64,000 bases of DNA, from contig CM065388.1 in NCBI GenBank assembly GCA_033060915.1, forward strand, positions 28,496,501-28,560,500, read 5' to 3'. The stretch is from Euryodendron excelsum (lineage: Eukaryota; Streptophyta; Magnoliopsida; Ericales; Pentaphylacaceae). Positions 33,791 to 45,434 of this stretch are shown here, one piece after another. The notes under the pieces are model-generated. The model was not told the DNA's origin. It did no database searches and saw only the letters and a list, made by a program, of their open reading frames with translations. Made by a program: the position numbers and the translations under genes. Each line of letters begins with the position of its first letter. The stretch's first letter is position 1.

Positions 33791-35581
33791 ACAGCTTTTC
33801 TGATGGTGTTTGAATGCATTGTTAGGGGTTTTCCATGACAACTTTCAAGTTTCAAACTCTAATACCAGAAGATGCTCAGGTGACCAGCGGATATGTACCT
33901 ATTGGCATGAGATTTAAAAATAAAAAACCAAAGAAAAGAAAAGAAAGGACCAAAAAAAGGACTAGTATTATTATTGTCTTTTGTGAACAAAGCAGTATAA
34001 TCTTTACGGGTACCAAGTCTTTATCATACAACTTTGTTTTACATAGGCCAGTATTTTGTTTGTTGTTTTATGTTTTGCATTTACTTGTAGGTTAGTAGAA
34101 CCTTTATGCTAGTTTGGCCTCGTTGAATGAGAAATGATAGCTGACCCCAACATGGGGATTTTTCTACGTTTTTTTTCATCAATATTTTCTCGGCAGAATG
34201 AAGTTATAAAATATATTTCTCTCCTAAAGCAGTTTGGTTGGTTGGAAAACCTACAGGCGAAATAACGCAGGGCTTCACACCTAGCATAGTTGGTAGATGT
34301 TAGGTCATGTTCACTTTTTTGAATAGAGCGCACACAATTTTTTAAACAAGTTTATAATGTATATCAATAGAAACATGCTAAATGACTAAAATGCGGCGTT
34401 CAAAAGCTACTCTGGTCATGGTGCCGATGCTTTTAGAGAGGTTCTACTCCCACCCCTAACACGAGGGTGGGCTAATGGGACGAAAAGTTTTTTGTTTTGT
34501 CTCATTTTGTCCTCAAATATTTTATTAGTGTAAAGTAGTAGTAATGTGATGTTTTTTTTATGGTTAATTATGTATTAATTATTTTATTTTTATTTTATTT
34601 TGATTAATTTAATTTTTTTAAATAAAAAATAAAAAAATAGGAGTCACATCAGGTAAATATTTGTTATTTTTTATTTGTTTTATTTTTATTTTGTTTTGAT
34701 TCATTTGAATTGTTTTAAAAAAAAAGAAAAGAACAAAAAAAAATATGAGTCACATCAGTGAGTGTGATTATCAAAGATATGAGATCAGAGATTTTCTATT
34801 CGAATAAGATTTTTTATTCGGATATGCCTCCTTCTATATACCTGAATTTATCATTAATCAATATGTGTGTGTGTGTGTGTGTGATTATCATTATTTTTTA
34901 TTTGTTGTTTTATTTTTATTTTGTTTTGATTAATTTGATTTTTTTAAAAAATAAAAAAAGAACAAAAAAATATGGGTCACATGAGTGAGTGAGATTGTTA
35001 GGGAATATGAGATTAGAGATTTTCTATTCGGATATGCCTCCCTCTATACACCTGAATTTACTATTGACAAGGCAAGTATTTATTATTTATTATTTATTAT
35101 TTTATTTTTATTTTGTTTTAATTAATTTGAGATGAGAGTAAAAGAAATTATAAAATTTGATCATAAAAATTTTATTTATATAAAAATTAAGGAAGTGAGA
35201 GTAAGAAGAAATTTAAAAATTTTTATTAAAATTTTTTTTAATTAAAAATTAAAAGGTGAGAGTGAAAAAAAAAAATATCAAAACAATTGAAGTAGATGAT
35301 AATATTGAAGTATGAGGATAAGGCTATGGATAAAATAGCAAAATTAAAAAATTTTAATGGTCAAAGTATGGGGTGGGACGTCAGGGGGTTGGGAGTAGAG
35401 ATTTTCATGCTTTTATTATTTCTTTGCTGAGCACTTCAATGGATTTGTTCTCGTGGATAATGGCCACGATGTTTGACTGGTAAGATCTATTAAGGCTGTG
35501 GGTCCACTCTGTATTTGATAAACAGGGATCGAAAATGAAGTCCAAGATGGCCCTTTAATGCATTAGAGCAGTACAATACGG

Positions 35582-35613
<32 letters not shown>

Positions 35614-36211
35614 CAGCAGCAGCGCCCTTAAAGTAGTAGGTCACCTCCTTCTTCATCACGTAATATACCCTTGTATTTTCCAGACCAGCTTATAAAAATA
35701 AAGACAGCTGTTTTATCCGACCCTTAGCTGCTCTAGTATGTGTTTTACATGAATGTTACCAGAAAATTGAAAATGTTTTCTGGTTTATGAGTTTGGTATT
35801 GAATGCCTTAGAAAAGCTTAGCAAAATAATAGCAGTCAGTAACACTAACTTACTTGAAATGTGCATTTAATTATCATACATTTATGGGTTGATCAACCAT
35901 CCAGTTCTCTTTCACAGATTGCGATGCAAGAAGATCAACAATGTGCAACATCAAAGAGGTGCAAATTCGATATCTCTGGAAATGGACGTGCAGAAGATGA
36001 TCAAGAGACTGGTGGTTGCGAATTGTCACTGTCGCTGTCGTTGCATCATCGCTCTGCGCAAAGAAGTAAGGCTTCTTCTATGAGTACTGAGATTAGTGAG
36101 GAAATCTCATCATCGTACTACAGGTCTAATTTCAATGACTGCTCTGGCTCCTCCTCAGAAAAGCATAATAGCATTAACTTAGAACTCTCTATTGCTTTAT
36201 GTGGTAGCTAA
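30885..36211 (+). CDS. GARP/MYB-like (SHLQKYF-class) transcriptional repressor, 6 exons
   Basis: Exons: 30,885-31,011; 31,245-31,321; 31,454-31,490; 33,104-33,257; 33,451-33,742; 35,918-36,211. All introns are GT-AG and the frame is kept throughout, giving 326 residues. Start: MGSCGRNGAVRQYIRSKVPR, with A at -3 and G at +4. The single MYB-like GARP domain spans residues 18-76: RLRWTPHLH, FVHAIDRLGG, KATPKLVLQLMDV, LTISHVKSHLQMYR (the SHLQ motif class). A basic run KEKEKKKK (about 177-184) may aid nuclear import. Two EAR-type repression motifs follow: LSLSLSL (265-271) and LELSIAL (317-323, near the C-terminus). This matches the plant subfamily of Arabidopsis At1g14600/At2g02060, relatives of KANADI, and predicts a nuclear DNA-binding repressor. 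It looks intact. Intron 3 (1,613 bp) holds a long inverted repeat; intron 5 (2,175 bp) holds direct repeats. Target genes cannot be told from sequence. Confidence 0.9.
31690..32830. repeat. Long imperfect inverted repeat in intron 3
   Basis: Left arm 31,811-31,965 pairs with right arm 32,577-32,734: for example TTAAGTAGCAATGTGG versus its complement in CCACATTGCTACTTAATT, and TTGTTAATAAAGGTGA versus TCACCTTTATTAACAA. Outer A/T-rich arms extend to about 31,690 and 32,825 (GGTTTGGTACAG and AACCAAACAAG). The centre is A/T-rich with further self-complementarity. It is probably a foldback or MITE insertion (possibly nested) carried in the gene's pre-mRNA. No ORF. Confidence 0.75.
33763..33790. repeat. 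(CT)n microsatellite at the start of intron 5
   Basis: Fourteen CT units, about 20 bases after the exon 5 donor. Confidence 0.9.
34640..35060. repeat. ~227-bp direct repeat in intron 5
   Basis: GAGTCACATCAGTGAGTG...GATATGAGATCAGAGATTTTCTATTCG at 34,747 recurs as GGGTCACATGAGTGAGTG...ATATGAGATTAGAGATTTTCTATTCGG at 34,974, each followed by GGATATGCCTCC and CACCTGAATTTA-like text. A partial third copy precedes (34,640). A (TG)n run lies at 34,865-34,882. Confidence 0.7.
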
Positions 36212-36718
36212 ATTTATTCTAAAAATTTTCTGCGTTTCCTTGGTTCATCCCTAATTTAATCTTTCGCATGGTTGGGTTTTGTATTGCACTCAAAAAAATT
36301 TCTACATATAATGGAAACCTGTATTACGAGTTAGATCTTGTGAGTTTGGATTCTACCCCTTTTTTCCCGCTATTTATGGCGGGTTCAAGGTTATTTCTAA
36401 CATAGAGCCAACAACAAGCCAATCTCTTCTGAAGTTGGGTTTGCAAAAGGCTGCAACTTTAGCTGGTGATTGAAGTTTTTTTTTTGGACAGAATTAAGTC
36501 TACATGCAAACAACTTTATTTCTAGCATCAAGGGAGAGCAAACAGTTCTACATGCAAATGCTGAGCATTAATCTTCTATCTGCATATTTCAATCGCACAT
36601 ATTGATCATTAAGCCTTCCACACTTACACACACACCCACGCACGCACATGCAATGTGCAGAAATGTATATGTATACACACACATGCGCGCGCACACACAC
36701 ACACATATATATATATAT

Positions 36719-36754
<36 letters not shown>

Positions 36755-37670
36755 CTGCTGATCGGACCCAGAGGGCCAGAAGGTCATAGCAAGTTCAAGG
36801 AGGGATCCAGCAAAGCTAGTAGCCCACGATTTGACTAGCTATAGGGAGCATGTGAAGTTGCCAAATTGGAGGAGTGGACTGGAATGCCATTGGTAGCTAG
36901 TATCATTTCTTCTTCATAGGTGAACTCTGAACAACATTAATCCAAAACAGGGTTACCCAACTACACGAAGATTAGGGACAGAAGATTGTCATGACCATTG
37001 CCACCAGTAGTGGCTAAAGCCTAAACGTATCTAAATTTTATATTAAAAGTGAAATAATTGGAGAAAAAATAACTGTTTTACAAATACATTCTACACTTAA
37101 CAGTGGAAGAGTAAGACTCAATGCCAGATGCCCGAAGGAGTATCGGGTGATTATCACAAAATAAACAATCAAAATTTGCATGTATTCTACTCAACTATTT
37201 ACAATTCTGTGTTATTGGTTCTTGTCATTTCCACATGATTGGCCGTCCATGAAGTTAAGCTGCAGATCGAGGGAGGAAAAGGCCATTAATTGTTACGATA
37301 GTGTTTGGTTATTCAAAATCTGAAAAGTAAACTTGAAATCAATTAACAGCTATTACATTCCCAGTTTGGTATGCAATTTCAAGTTCTCAGCATGAATATT
37401 TGAGTTGCATCTGGCTCCAGTTTTTGGAAGTTTAACCATTTTGGATCATTTTTATTGTGGTTGAATTTAGAAATTAATACTGTCAAAATCTCCGGCTTTG
37501 TTCTTGATTTGATTTTCAGAACATTTCTATTACCTTTGGAAAGAGTAGCATAAAGGAATAAGCTGTGTGGGCGCTTGATATTAATTTTGCTTTTACCATT
37601 ATGCTGCATGATGATGCATTGAAAAGGCCTTACTCTAGCAATCCACATAGCAACCATTATATATATATAC
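36212..37670. other. 3' flank of the GARP/MYB gene with microsatellites
   Basis: TTTGTATTG near 36,278 and ATATAATGG near 36,307 could serve polyadenylation, but no clear AATAAA is present. A compound microsatellite runs from about 36,625 to 36,751 (CA, then TA, then GA units). No further gene seen. Confidence 0.4.
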
Positions 37671-40185
37671 TAGAGATAACCCATGCTTACAGTATTGCCA
37701 ACAAAATCTAAACTTGCACATTCAATTTTGGGTCTTATTTGATTTCACAAACAATAAAATAGAATGACATTCTTGTGTATTATGGATAATTCATAGAAAT
37801 GAGAACAAAATGGCAGCTAAAGAAAGAAAAATAAAAGGGACACTAATCATGGAGTCTCCATACAAATTATCACAGGTTAAGCAACAGAGTTCAAACAGAC
37901 ATCAAGTTTTACAAAAACCTCAAAAATAAAATAAAGTTCTCATTGATAGTAAACTTTATAAAAAAAATGGGTGATAGAGTTCACAGCGATAGTAAGCTAT
38001 ACCAAAAAGTGTCTGCTTCACAAATAGCATGCGTTTTATTTACAAAAATAATGTCTAATAATGTCTTCAAACTTGCTATTTCCAATAAGTCCTTGGACTC
38101 GTAAAACTATGAATTTCCTTCATCACTTTTCAAAATGTCTTTGTGTCAATTTGATTGTATTTTTGCCAATGAGGAGTATACACGATAACCTAGTTATTTA
38201 CAAAAACATTAAAATCAACACAAAATATACAAATAGAAAGTGTGACTGAAATTACCTTATTGCTACATAGCCATCGAAGCAATCTAGTTGTATTTAGTCT
38301 CTTGAGCTCTTCACCTTTTTCAACCCAATTCTACAAAAGTACAGTTGAAGCTTTCTCAATAGACACCACTTAAAACTCTAAACTCATCATATTCTTAAGA
38401 GTTTTTAAAGCATTATGCATGTTGACCTAAACTTAATACTAAAAAATAAGTACATGATCAAGGATAAACTTATGCATGCTCCAAAATATACGCACTGAAA
38501 TTTCGATAATCTTTGCTTTTACTTGCTAAACATTTCGAAAACAAATATTAAAATGCTTGGAAGAACTTTATCACTTTGCTTGCATTTTCCATTCCTTTGC
38601 TAGCAAAACTTGCTTTTTCTTTCCGCTTGGACATTGCTTTTGCGGTTGCCTTTGCCTTTTTCTTTCAAAAAATAAGTAAAATTATTAAGAAAAAAAATAA
38701 AAGGCAAACAGATTTGATTGGTAAGCTTACCCCGTGAATACGAATGGTAGTAAAGTCTCGCTCATCCTGAATCACAACCCCTATGTTTTTTTTTTCTCAA
38801 AGAAAGTGAATCTATATATACAAAGGCATTTGAAAGGTTAAAAAATTTTAAATTAAGAAATGTAGATCAAATACGAAATAAGTAAAGGGAGCTCATCTTA
38901 CGGTTCGCTCCAAATCTCCATCCACCTATACAATAGATAAAATTATAAATATGTAAAAAAAAAAAAAAAGATTCTAAGATTCTTAACAAATAAGATAATA
39001 GTAGTATTAAGAAAAATCAACTTACATGAACATAAATGGTGGTGCTATCCATGATTAAAGGTCACAGCGAACCAGTGCCTCAACCTGAAATGCTTGGTTA
39101 TTTAATTTTAAACACATAGATCAATGTGAATGAACAGGTAAAAAAAATGAAATGTACGCATATAACTAATCCAAACTCAAGATATAAGAATGAATCTAGG
39201 CACATGAATTATTTTTTTTAAAAAAAAAGTGTAGAGGCAAGCATATATAAGAAAAGTTGACAAATTGGAACTCAAAACCATGAACCATAATCTATCAATC
39301 ACAGATCAAGTGGGTCAAGAACACTACCCCAAGTCTTTCAATCCTAATACTCCACATATTTTAAAAAAAAAAAAAAAGCTAGTGCTATTTTAGTAACACC
39401 TATTTGACACACAATCACCATCATATGTACATTATACCATGTTTAGACTTTGGATTTTGAAATAAACTAACTTGCTGATTACCAACTTGCTGATTTTGTT
39501 AAATGGGCCCTCCACGATGCTAACTTTATTTGGAAATTTCAATATAGTTTATGCCTATTGTTCAAGTTGTTTGTTGATTGATAGATGGCCAAACGAAAGA
39601 TAGAAATTTGACACTTACATGCTCATTAAACATTTTTCTATGCTAAAAGAAAAAAAGTTAAGGAAAAAGAGAAAAAAATCGGACATCATTATAGTATTCA
39701 CTTTGCCAAAAAAAAAAAAAAATTAAATAGAGGGTAGCAACAAAAAAACAAAACAAAAATGAGGACTACAAAACTTTACATATGTTCAATGAAGATTTTA
39801 TTTTAGCACTATCCAATTTGTAAGCAATGGAACTGGAACCAATATCTACAACCGAGTCTCAATTGATTAAAACGTGTTTTGCCTTAACAAAAATGACATT
39901 CAAACAACCCTGATACAATTTCACCAAATAATTCAAGAAGGCCAGAACCCACGTACAGAAACACCACAGAAGCTACCTTGCCATTGCTTAACCCAATTGA
40001 ACTGGCCATTGCATTTGCATAATAACCAAAAAATAGAATTGGGTTTCTATGTCTTTGTCACTTTTAATGCATCAGAAGGTTGGGAAAGTAGTAAAAATTA
40101 ATGATCAAGTAAAGAAGCCTTAAAATCTGAAACAGTTAACCACGCACCCAAAAAAAAAAAGGGAAAGCGAAAAGGTGATGAAGAA
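37671..40185. other. A/T-rich intergenic sequence
   Basis: No convincing gene, RNA or array. The retrotransposon nest begins at 40,186. The five bases before it (AAGAA) are one half of a possible target duplication whose partner is outside the window. Confidence 0.35.
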
Positions 40186-43100
40186 TGTCACGCCCAGATT
40201 TTTCGCACTCGAGGAATATACACACAAGTGGGAAAAATGCTGTACTCTCTCGTTAGAACTCACCCTCCTAGAAGAATGAGTGCGACTAGGTTTGAATTGA
40301 AAATTGGTTTGAATAAAGGGCTTTTGAAAAAAAGTTTGGAATCGCCACCTAACTTGATTAAGGTGAATTAGGTCACCTAAAAACTAAGAATAATCTGAAG
40401 ACTACACTTAAGGTTTTTAGAAAAGGTTTTTGAAAATACCACCTTAAGAGAGGGTTTTTAAGAAAAACAGGTTGTTTGGCAACATTTGGAAAACATTTAG
40501 CTCTTTTTGAAAAATAACTCCTTTTTGGTCTATAAAAACAGTGATCTAGATTCGGAGGTTGGTTACGTGTAGGGCAGACGCACTAAGCCATCACCCTACC
40601 CCGCCCTTTCGATACCTACATGTCAATCTACCCTACATTCACCTATGAGAGTCTTTAACTAACTAATGTTCAATCCTATTCACTTTGAAAAAAATGTTTT
40701 AAAAAGATATGATGCATGATATGCAAGTGCAAGATAAGAGAGTTGAGAAATAGATTTGGAAAGAAATTGATTTGAAAAGGAAGAGATAGAAGTTTGAATT
40801 TGGAAAGAAGGTTTTTAGAATTGAAAATAGAGATTTGAAAATAGAAATTTGAAATTGGAAGTTTGAAAATAGATTGAAGATTTGAAAAGATGATGGAGTT
40901 TGAGATTTGGAAAATGTGGAGGAATTTGAAATTTGAAAGAAGTTGTGACTGCACCCATGAGGGTTGCCTACGTATCCTTTTGGAGGAATCAGGTCAGTCG
41001 TAGTTCGGACAAGAGTCCGATTGAAAATAGAAGGTTTTGATTTGAATAAGTGATTGAATTAAAAATTGGATTTGATTTGAAATTAAAAGAGGAGATTGGA
41101 ATTTGAAATTTAGAATTTTGGAATCGAAAAGATTGGATTTTGATTTGAAAAAGTAGAATTTGGAAGAAAGATTTAGACTTGTTTTGGAAATGTGGAAGTT
41201 TAAGAAAGCTAGACTTAGGAAAGATGTGAAGTTTAAGAAAGATTTGACTCGACTTGGAAGGGTTAAGAGATTAGGAAAGATTGGATTTAGGAAATGTTTG
41301 AATTGGGAAAGGTTCGATTTAGGAAAGTTTCGAATTAGGAAAGTCTCATTTTTGGAAAGTTTCGAATTAAGAAAGTTTTGAAAAAGTTTTCAAATTAGGA
41401 GAGTTTCAAAATTAGGAAAGTTTCAAAATTAGGAAAGTTTTGGAATTGGAAAAGTTTTGGAATTAGAAAAGTTTTGAAAAAGGAAAGGTCTCACTTAGGA
41501 AAGTTTTGAATTAGAAAAGTTTTCAATTTAGGAAATATTTGAATTAAGAAAGTTTCAACTTAAGAAAGTTTCAACTTAGAAAAGTTTTGAAATTGGAAAG
41601 TTTCGTTTTAAGAAAAGTTTTGAAATAGGAAAGTGTTGAATTTTAGAAATGTTTTGAATTAGGAAAGTTCAATTTAAGAAAGGTTTAGAATTTGAAAAGT
41701 TTCAAGTTAAGAAAATTTTGAATTTGGAAAGCTTAGACTTTTATAAAGATTTTAAATTAGAAAAGATTTAAAAAAAAAGGTTTGAATTAAGAAAATTTCA
41801 ACTTAAGAAAGTTTTGAATTGAGAAAGTTTTGAGTTTAGAAAGGTTTCAGATTTGGAAAGATTTGAAGTTTAGGAAAGTTTAGAATTTTGGAAAGATTCG
41901 AAATTTAGAAAGATTTAACTTAAGAAAGTTTTGAATTTAGAAAGTTTTGAATTTGGAAAGATTTGAAATTTGAAAAGTTTAAGATTTAGAAAGTTTTAGA
42001 GCTTGATTTTAGAAAATCTTGAGATTAGGAAAGGTTTGAATTTAGGAAAAATTTGAAAAGTTAAGAATAGGAAAGAGTTGAATTAAGAAAGATTTAAAGG
42101 CCTAATGTTTAAGGAAAGATTATAAAGTTTTAGAAAACTTACGGTTTAGGAAGGTGGAAAATGAGGAAATAGTTGAATTAGGAAAGATATAGATTTTGAG
42201 TCTAAAAGAGAAGGTTTGATTTTGTTTCCAAAAACGGAGGATAGGATTTAGTTTCTTAAACGGGAAGATTGGATTTGGTTTCCTAAAGGGAAAATTAGAT
42301 TTGGCAAGGATTTGGAAAGGGAAGTTTCTAAAAACTCTAGATTTGGAAAACTATAGTTTTGACGTAGAAAATAGGTTTTGAAAATATGTATAGTTTTGAT
42401 GTAGAAAACAAAAGGTTTTGGAAACCTAGATTTGGGGCAAAGTTTGAAAATCATGTTTTTGGAAAGAAAATTAAGGTTTGCTAATTGTGAGTTCTAGGGC
42501 TTGATTTGGGCTCTAAGGCAAGTGTTTTTGGAAATTGCGTTTTTGGAAACGAAGGTTTTTAGAAGGGAATCCTAGAGGGGAATCTTTGGAAAGTAAATTT
42601 GAAGAGAGAGTTTTTGAAAAGAAATTTTAAAGAGAAGGAGTTTTTGGAAAGTGTGTTTTTGAAAATAAGTTTTTTGAAAGGAAATCCTAGAGGGGAGTTT
42701 CTAGAAGGAAGATTTTGAAAAGAGAGTTTTTGGAAAGATTTTTGGGGAGAGTTTTTCTAGAAAAGAGACCTAGGGAACGTTTTTGGAAAGTGGACTTTGA
42801 AGAGAGCGTTTTAGAAAGGAGTTGAACAAGGAGGTTTTGAAAAACAGATTTTTGAAAAAAGTTTTTAGAAGACAATTTTAGAAAGAGGAGAGTTTTAGGA
42901 AAGTATGTTGAAAAATAGATTTTTGGGAAGAGATTTTTGAAAAGAAAGCTTTCTGAAAAGTATAAAAAACATCTCACTTTCTTAAAGCAATTCTAACCAT
43001 AGGAAGGCTAGAACCACTTTAGGAAAGTGGTTTTTGAAAATAACAAGGAGTTGAAAATATGGACCATGTGGGTCACTTTGAATGTAACACTTTCCTAAAG

Positions 43101-43841
43101 CAACCCTAGCCATAGAAATGCTAGAATCACCATAGGATTGTGATTTTGAAAACATGTTTTGAAAAAGAGATTTTGATGCAACTTTGAAAACAAGTTTAAA
43201 GACGATTTCGAAAACGACTTTGAAAACAACTTTTGGAAGATGCAAGATCATGATATGCACAATGCAATTTTGGGGTCGTGAACATACAAGGTTAAGGCTT
43301 CACCACATAATCAAGGGGGCTGACCCCACGTGGTCTCCGGTTAGCCTAAAGGAAAACACCCGACACGATGACCCTCCGATAGTCTAATACTACACATGGA
43401 CTGGGAGTCCCCTTATTTCAAGCATACAAAGAAAGGGGGGGAAAGAGATAGGGGATTAAAATAAAGAAAACCCAAGTGGGTTAGGAGTGAGAAGAGAGAG
43501 GGGAATGCAGAAATTTAAATAAAAAACCTGCCGTATGTCTTGTTTATTTTGCGCGCCTTGCTTGTCTTTAGTCTTCGATCTTCGTCTTGATCTTCGTCTT
43601 CAATCTTCAAGAGTTGTCTTCAAGCTCTAGATTGCAGCTCCTCAAGTCTTTAAAGGAGGGTTGAAGGCTAGTGTATGAGTGTATGGGGGTGTATAGGAGT
43701 GAGGCTAGGGTTTGTGTATGGTGGCTAGGGTTTGGAAAACCTAAAGAAGCTAGGGTTTCTGAAGTGTCTGAGCTCTGTAAATCGAATTATATGATTCTTA
43801 AACTGAGTTTGCAGACCTCTTTCACGCTGGAAGAGACTCTG

Positions 43842-43962
43842 TATTTATAGAGGTTGGACAAACCTGGCGCCTGTTGTAGTGGCGCTAGGGTAAAATTGCT
43901 CTTGGCGCCACTAGGAGTGGCGCTAGGCCAATTCTTGGGTTGGCGCCACTACTAGTGGCGCC
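43842..43962 (-). promoter_or_regulatory. LTR A core promoter: dyads and TATA box
   Basis: On the minus strand, dyads at 43,942-43,962 (perfect: GGCGCCACT / AGTGGCGCC, spacer ACT), 43,904-43,924 and 43,866-43,886 are spaced 38 bp. TATAAATA is at 43,849-43,842, followed by CAGAG. Confidence 0.75.
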
Positions 43963-44329
43963 AGCCAGTTAGGAAAGTATTTAGGTCGGCAAGCAACGTA
44001 TCTTTGACTAGATTTGGGCGCCTGTACTAGTGATTACCATACAATTTTAGCCTGACTTCATTAGGAGTGACTTCGGAAAGTCCGGGAATGATTTGAAGCA
44101 GTCGGGAATGACCCGGAAGGCCGGAAAAGAGCAGGAACACTTAAAATAGTGTCCCGAAGGTATTTGACATGAAAAATGAGGACAAGATGTGTCGGAAGGG
44201 TTGATTGGGCCTTTAGGGGCAAAACGGTCAATCGGGTCAAGAAGCTACCGGGATAGACTCGGACTGTCCTCGAAGAAGACTTGGAATTTGAAAACATTAT
44301 TCAGAATGTTCCCAAAGGTTGTCAGTTTG

Positions 44330-44635
44330 ATTCCCAGAGCCGGTGTGGTCGGAAAAGGTGACCGGCCCACTAGGGGCAAAACAGTCATTTCGCACCGGGT
44401 TTGTCGGAACTGATTCGGAATGATCCGAAAAGGTAAAGGGAGGTTGAGAAAACTATAAATAGCAGTCTTAGAAGGTTACCGGTTTGATACCCAGAGCCAG
44501 TGTGGTCGAAAAAGGAGATCGGCCCACCAGGGGCAAAACGGTCATTTTGTACCGGGTTGGCCAGAATTGACTCGGAATAATCCGGAAAGAGAATAGGAAA
44601 GGCATTTGAGAATACTATACCCAGAGCCGGTGTGT
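44330..44635 (-). repeat. ~159-bp repeats in LTR A
   Basis: About two copies of the unit with CCCAGAGCCGGTGTGG, GGGGCAAAACGGTCATTT and ACTCGGAATGATCCG, in reverse orientation to those at 11,920-12,290. The last copy is cut by the junction at ~44,635. Confidence 0.7.
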
Positions 44636-44642
44636 GCTTTCG

Positions 44643-45434
44643 TTCAGCATGACTAGCTTCTGGCCTTTCCTCGTTTTTGATACCTTCCAGAGCCCTGCAG
44701 TTGTTGAGGATGCTTCTTCGCTTTGAGGTGGGCAGTCCAGCATGACAATTTTGTGAGTCCGGGGTAACTTGGCTGATCCCGATTGTCCCTGTGGATCAGT
44801 CCATTTTCTTTGTCCCGATGACCGTTGAGAGCTTCTTTTCTTTGTGATGACACTTGGGAGTCTTATCTTGGAGAGCGACACTGGTGGCAGTTTCATGAGG
44901 AGTTCCGATCAGCAAAAGCTCCGCCAGAGTACATGTTTGGAGCCTTGGTGGCAGGAGTACCTATCCCGTATCAGGAGCGTCAGCCAGGTGCTGAGTTCTT
45001 GCTTCCTCTGGATACGGATTATGCTGCGCACTTTGGGGCTCATTCGGTCAGTGCCTTCACCCGGTTTGAGGTAGTAGTCGGCGGGTACGCTGTTAGCCAG
45101 GAGGTGGTTGACCTGTGGCGCCGAGCCGGAGGATATGTGCCCCAGGCCGAGTTTATTGCTGTGAGAGACCAGAAAGATCAGTACTAGATAGAGCAGGATC
45201 AGTACCAGGCCGAGGTAGCTTCCTTGACGGCTCGGTTATCTCAGATGGGCGGTGGGGGGGTATGTTACTCTTTCTTTGCTTTTTCTTGCTCTGCCATTGC
45301 TTGGTTCCTTTTGTATGCAGTTAATTTCAGTTTTATCTTCCCTATAGGATGGTGGTGCTTCGAGTAGTTATCCACCTCCTCCGATGCCGGGTTTCGGGAA
45401 TTTTGATCCAGATGATATCGATTTCGACCTGTGA
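44643..45434 (+). pseudogene. PMD-like gene fragment, antisense to element A, broken
   Basis: The readable part from about 44,846 gives WESYLGERHWWQFHEEFRSA, APPEYMFGALVAGVPIPYQE, GAEFLLPLDTDYAAHFGAHS and VVDLWRRAGGYVP, matching the pseudogene at 404-2,346 along its second half. A TAG at 45,185-45,187 interrupts the frame. It then continues (IEQDQYQAEVASLTARL) to a GTATGT donor at 45,260, an 88-bp phase-0 intron (45,260-45,347), and a last exon (45,348-45,434) ending FDPDDIDFDL, the same acidic tail. MTSFWPFLVF near 44,649 may mark an earlier conserved block (TSFWPFLVW in the other copy), with poor sequence between. The N-terminal half is missing. Confidence 0.7.

Larger units (their letters stand above)
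40186..44635 (-). repeat. 3' LTR of element A, truncated at its 5' side
   Basis: Starts (as plus text) TGTCACGCCCAG, the complement of the LTR end, and follows LTR C in order up to CCCAGAGCCGGTGTG at about 44,635. It then joins PMD-derived sequence. The start domain, the minisatellite seen in C and the polypurine tract are missing, so a deletion removed this junction. Confidence 0.8.

Noticed and set aside
36548..36787. 79-codon minus-strand ORF
   Set aside because: It is made of the CA/TA/GA microsatellite.
44615..44896. 93-codon minus-strand ORF over the LTR/PMD junction
   Set aside because: It crosses the LTR/PMD junction and is the complement of the PMD fragment, with no motif of its own.
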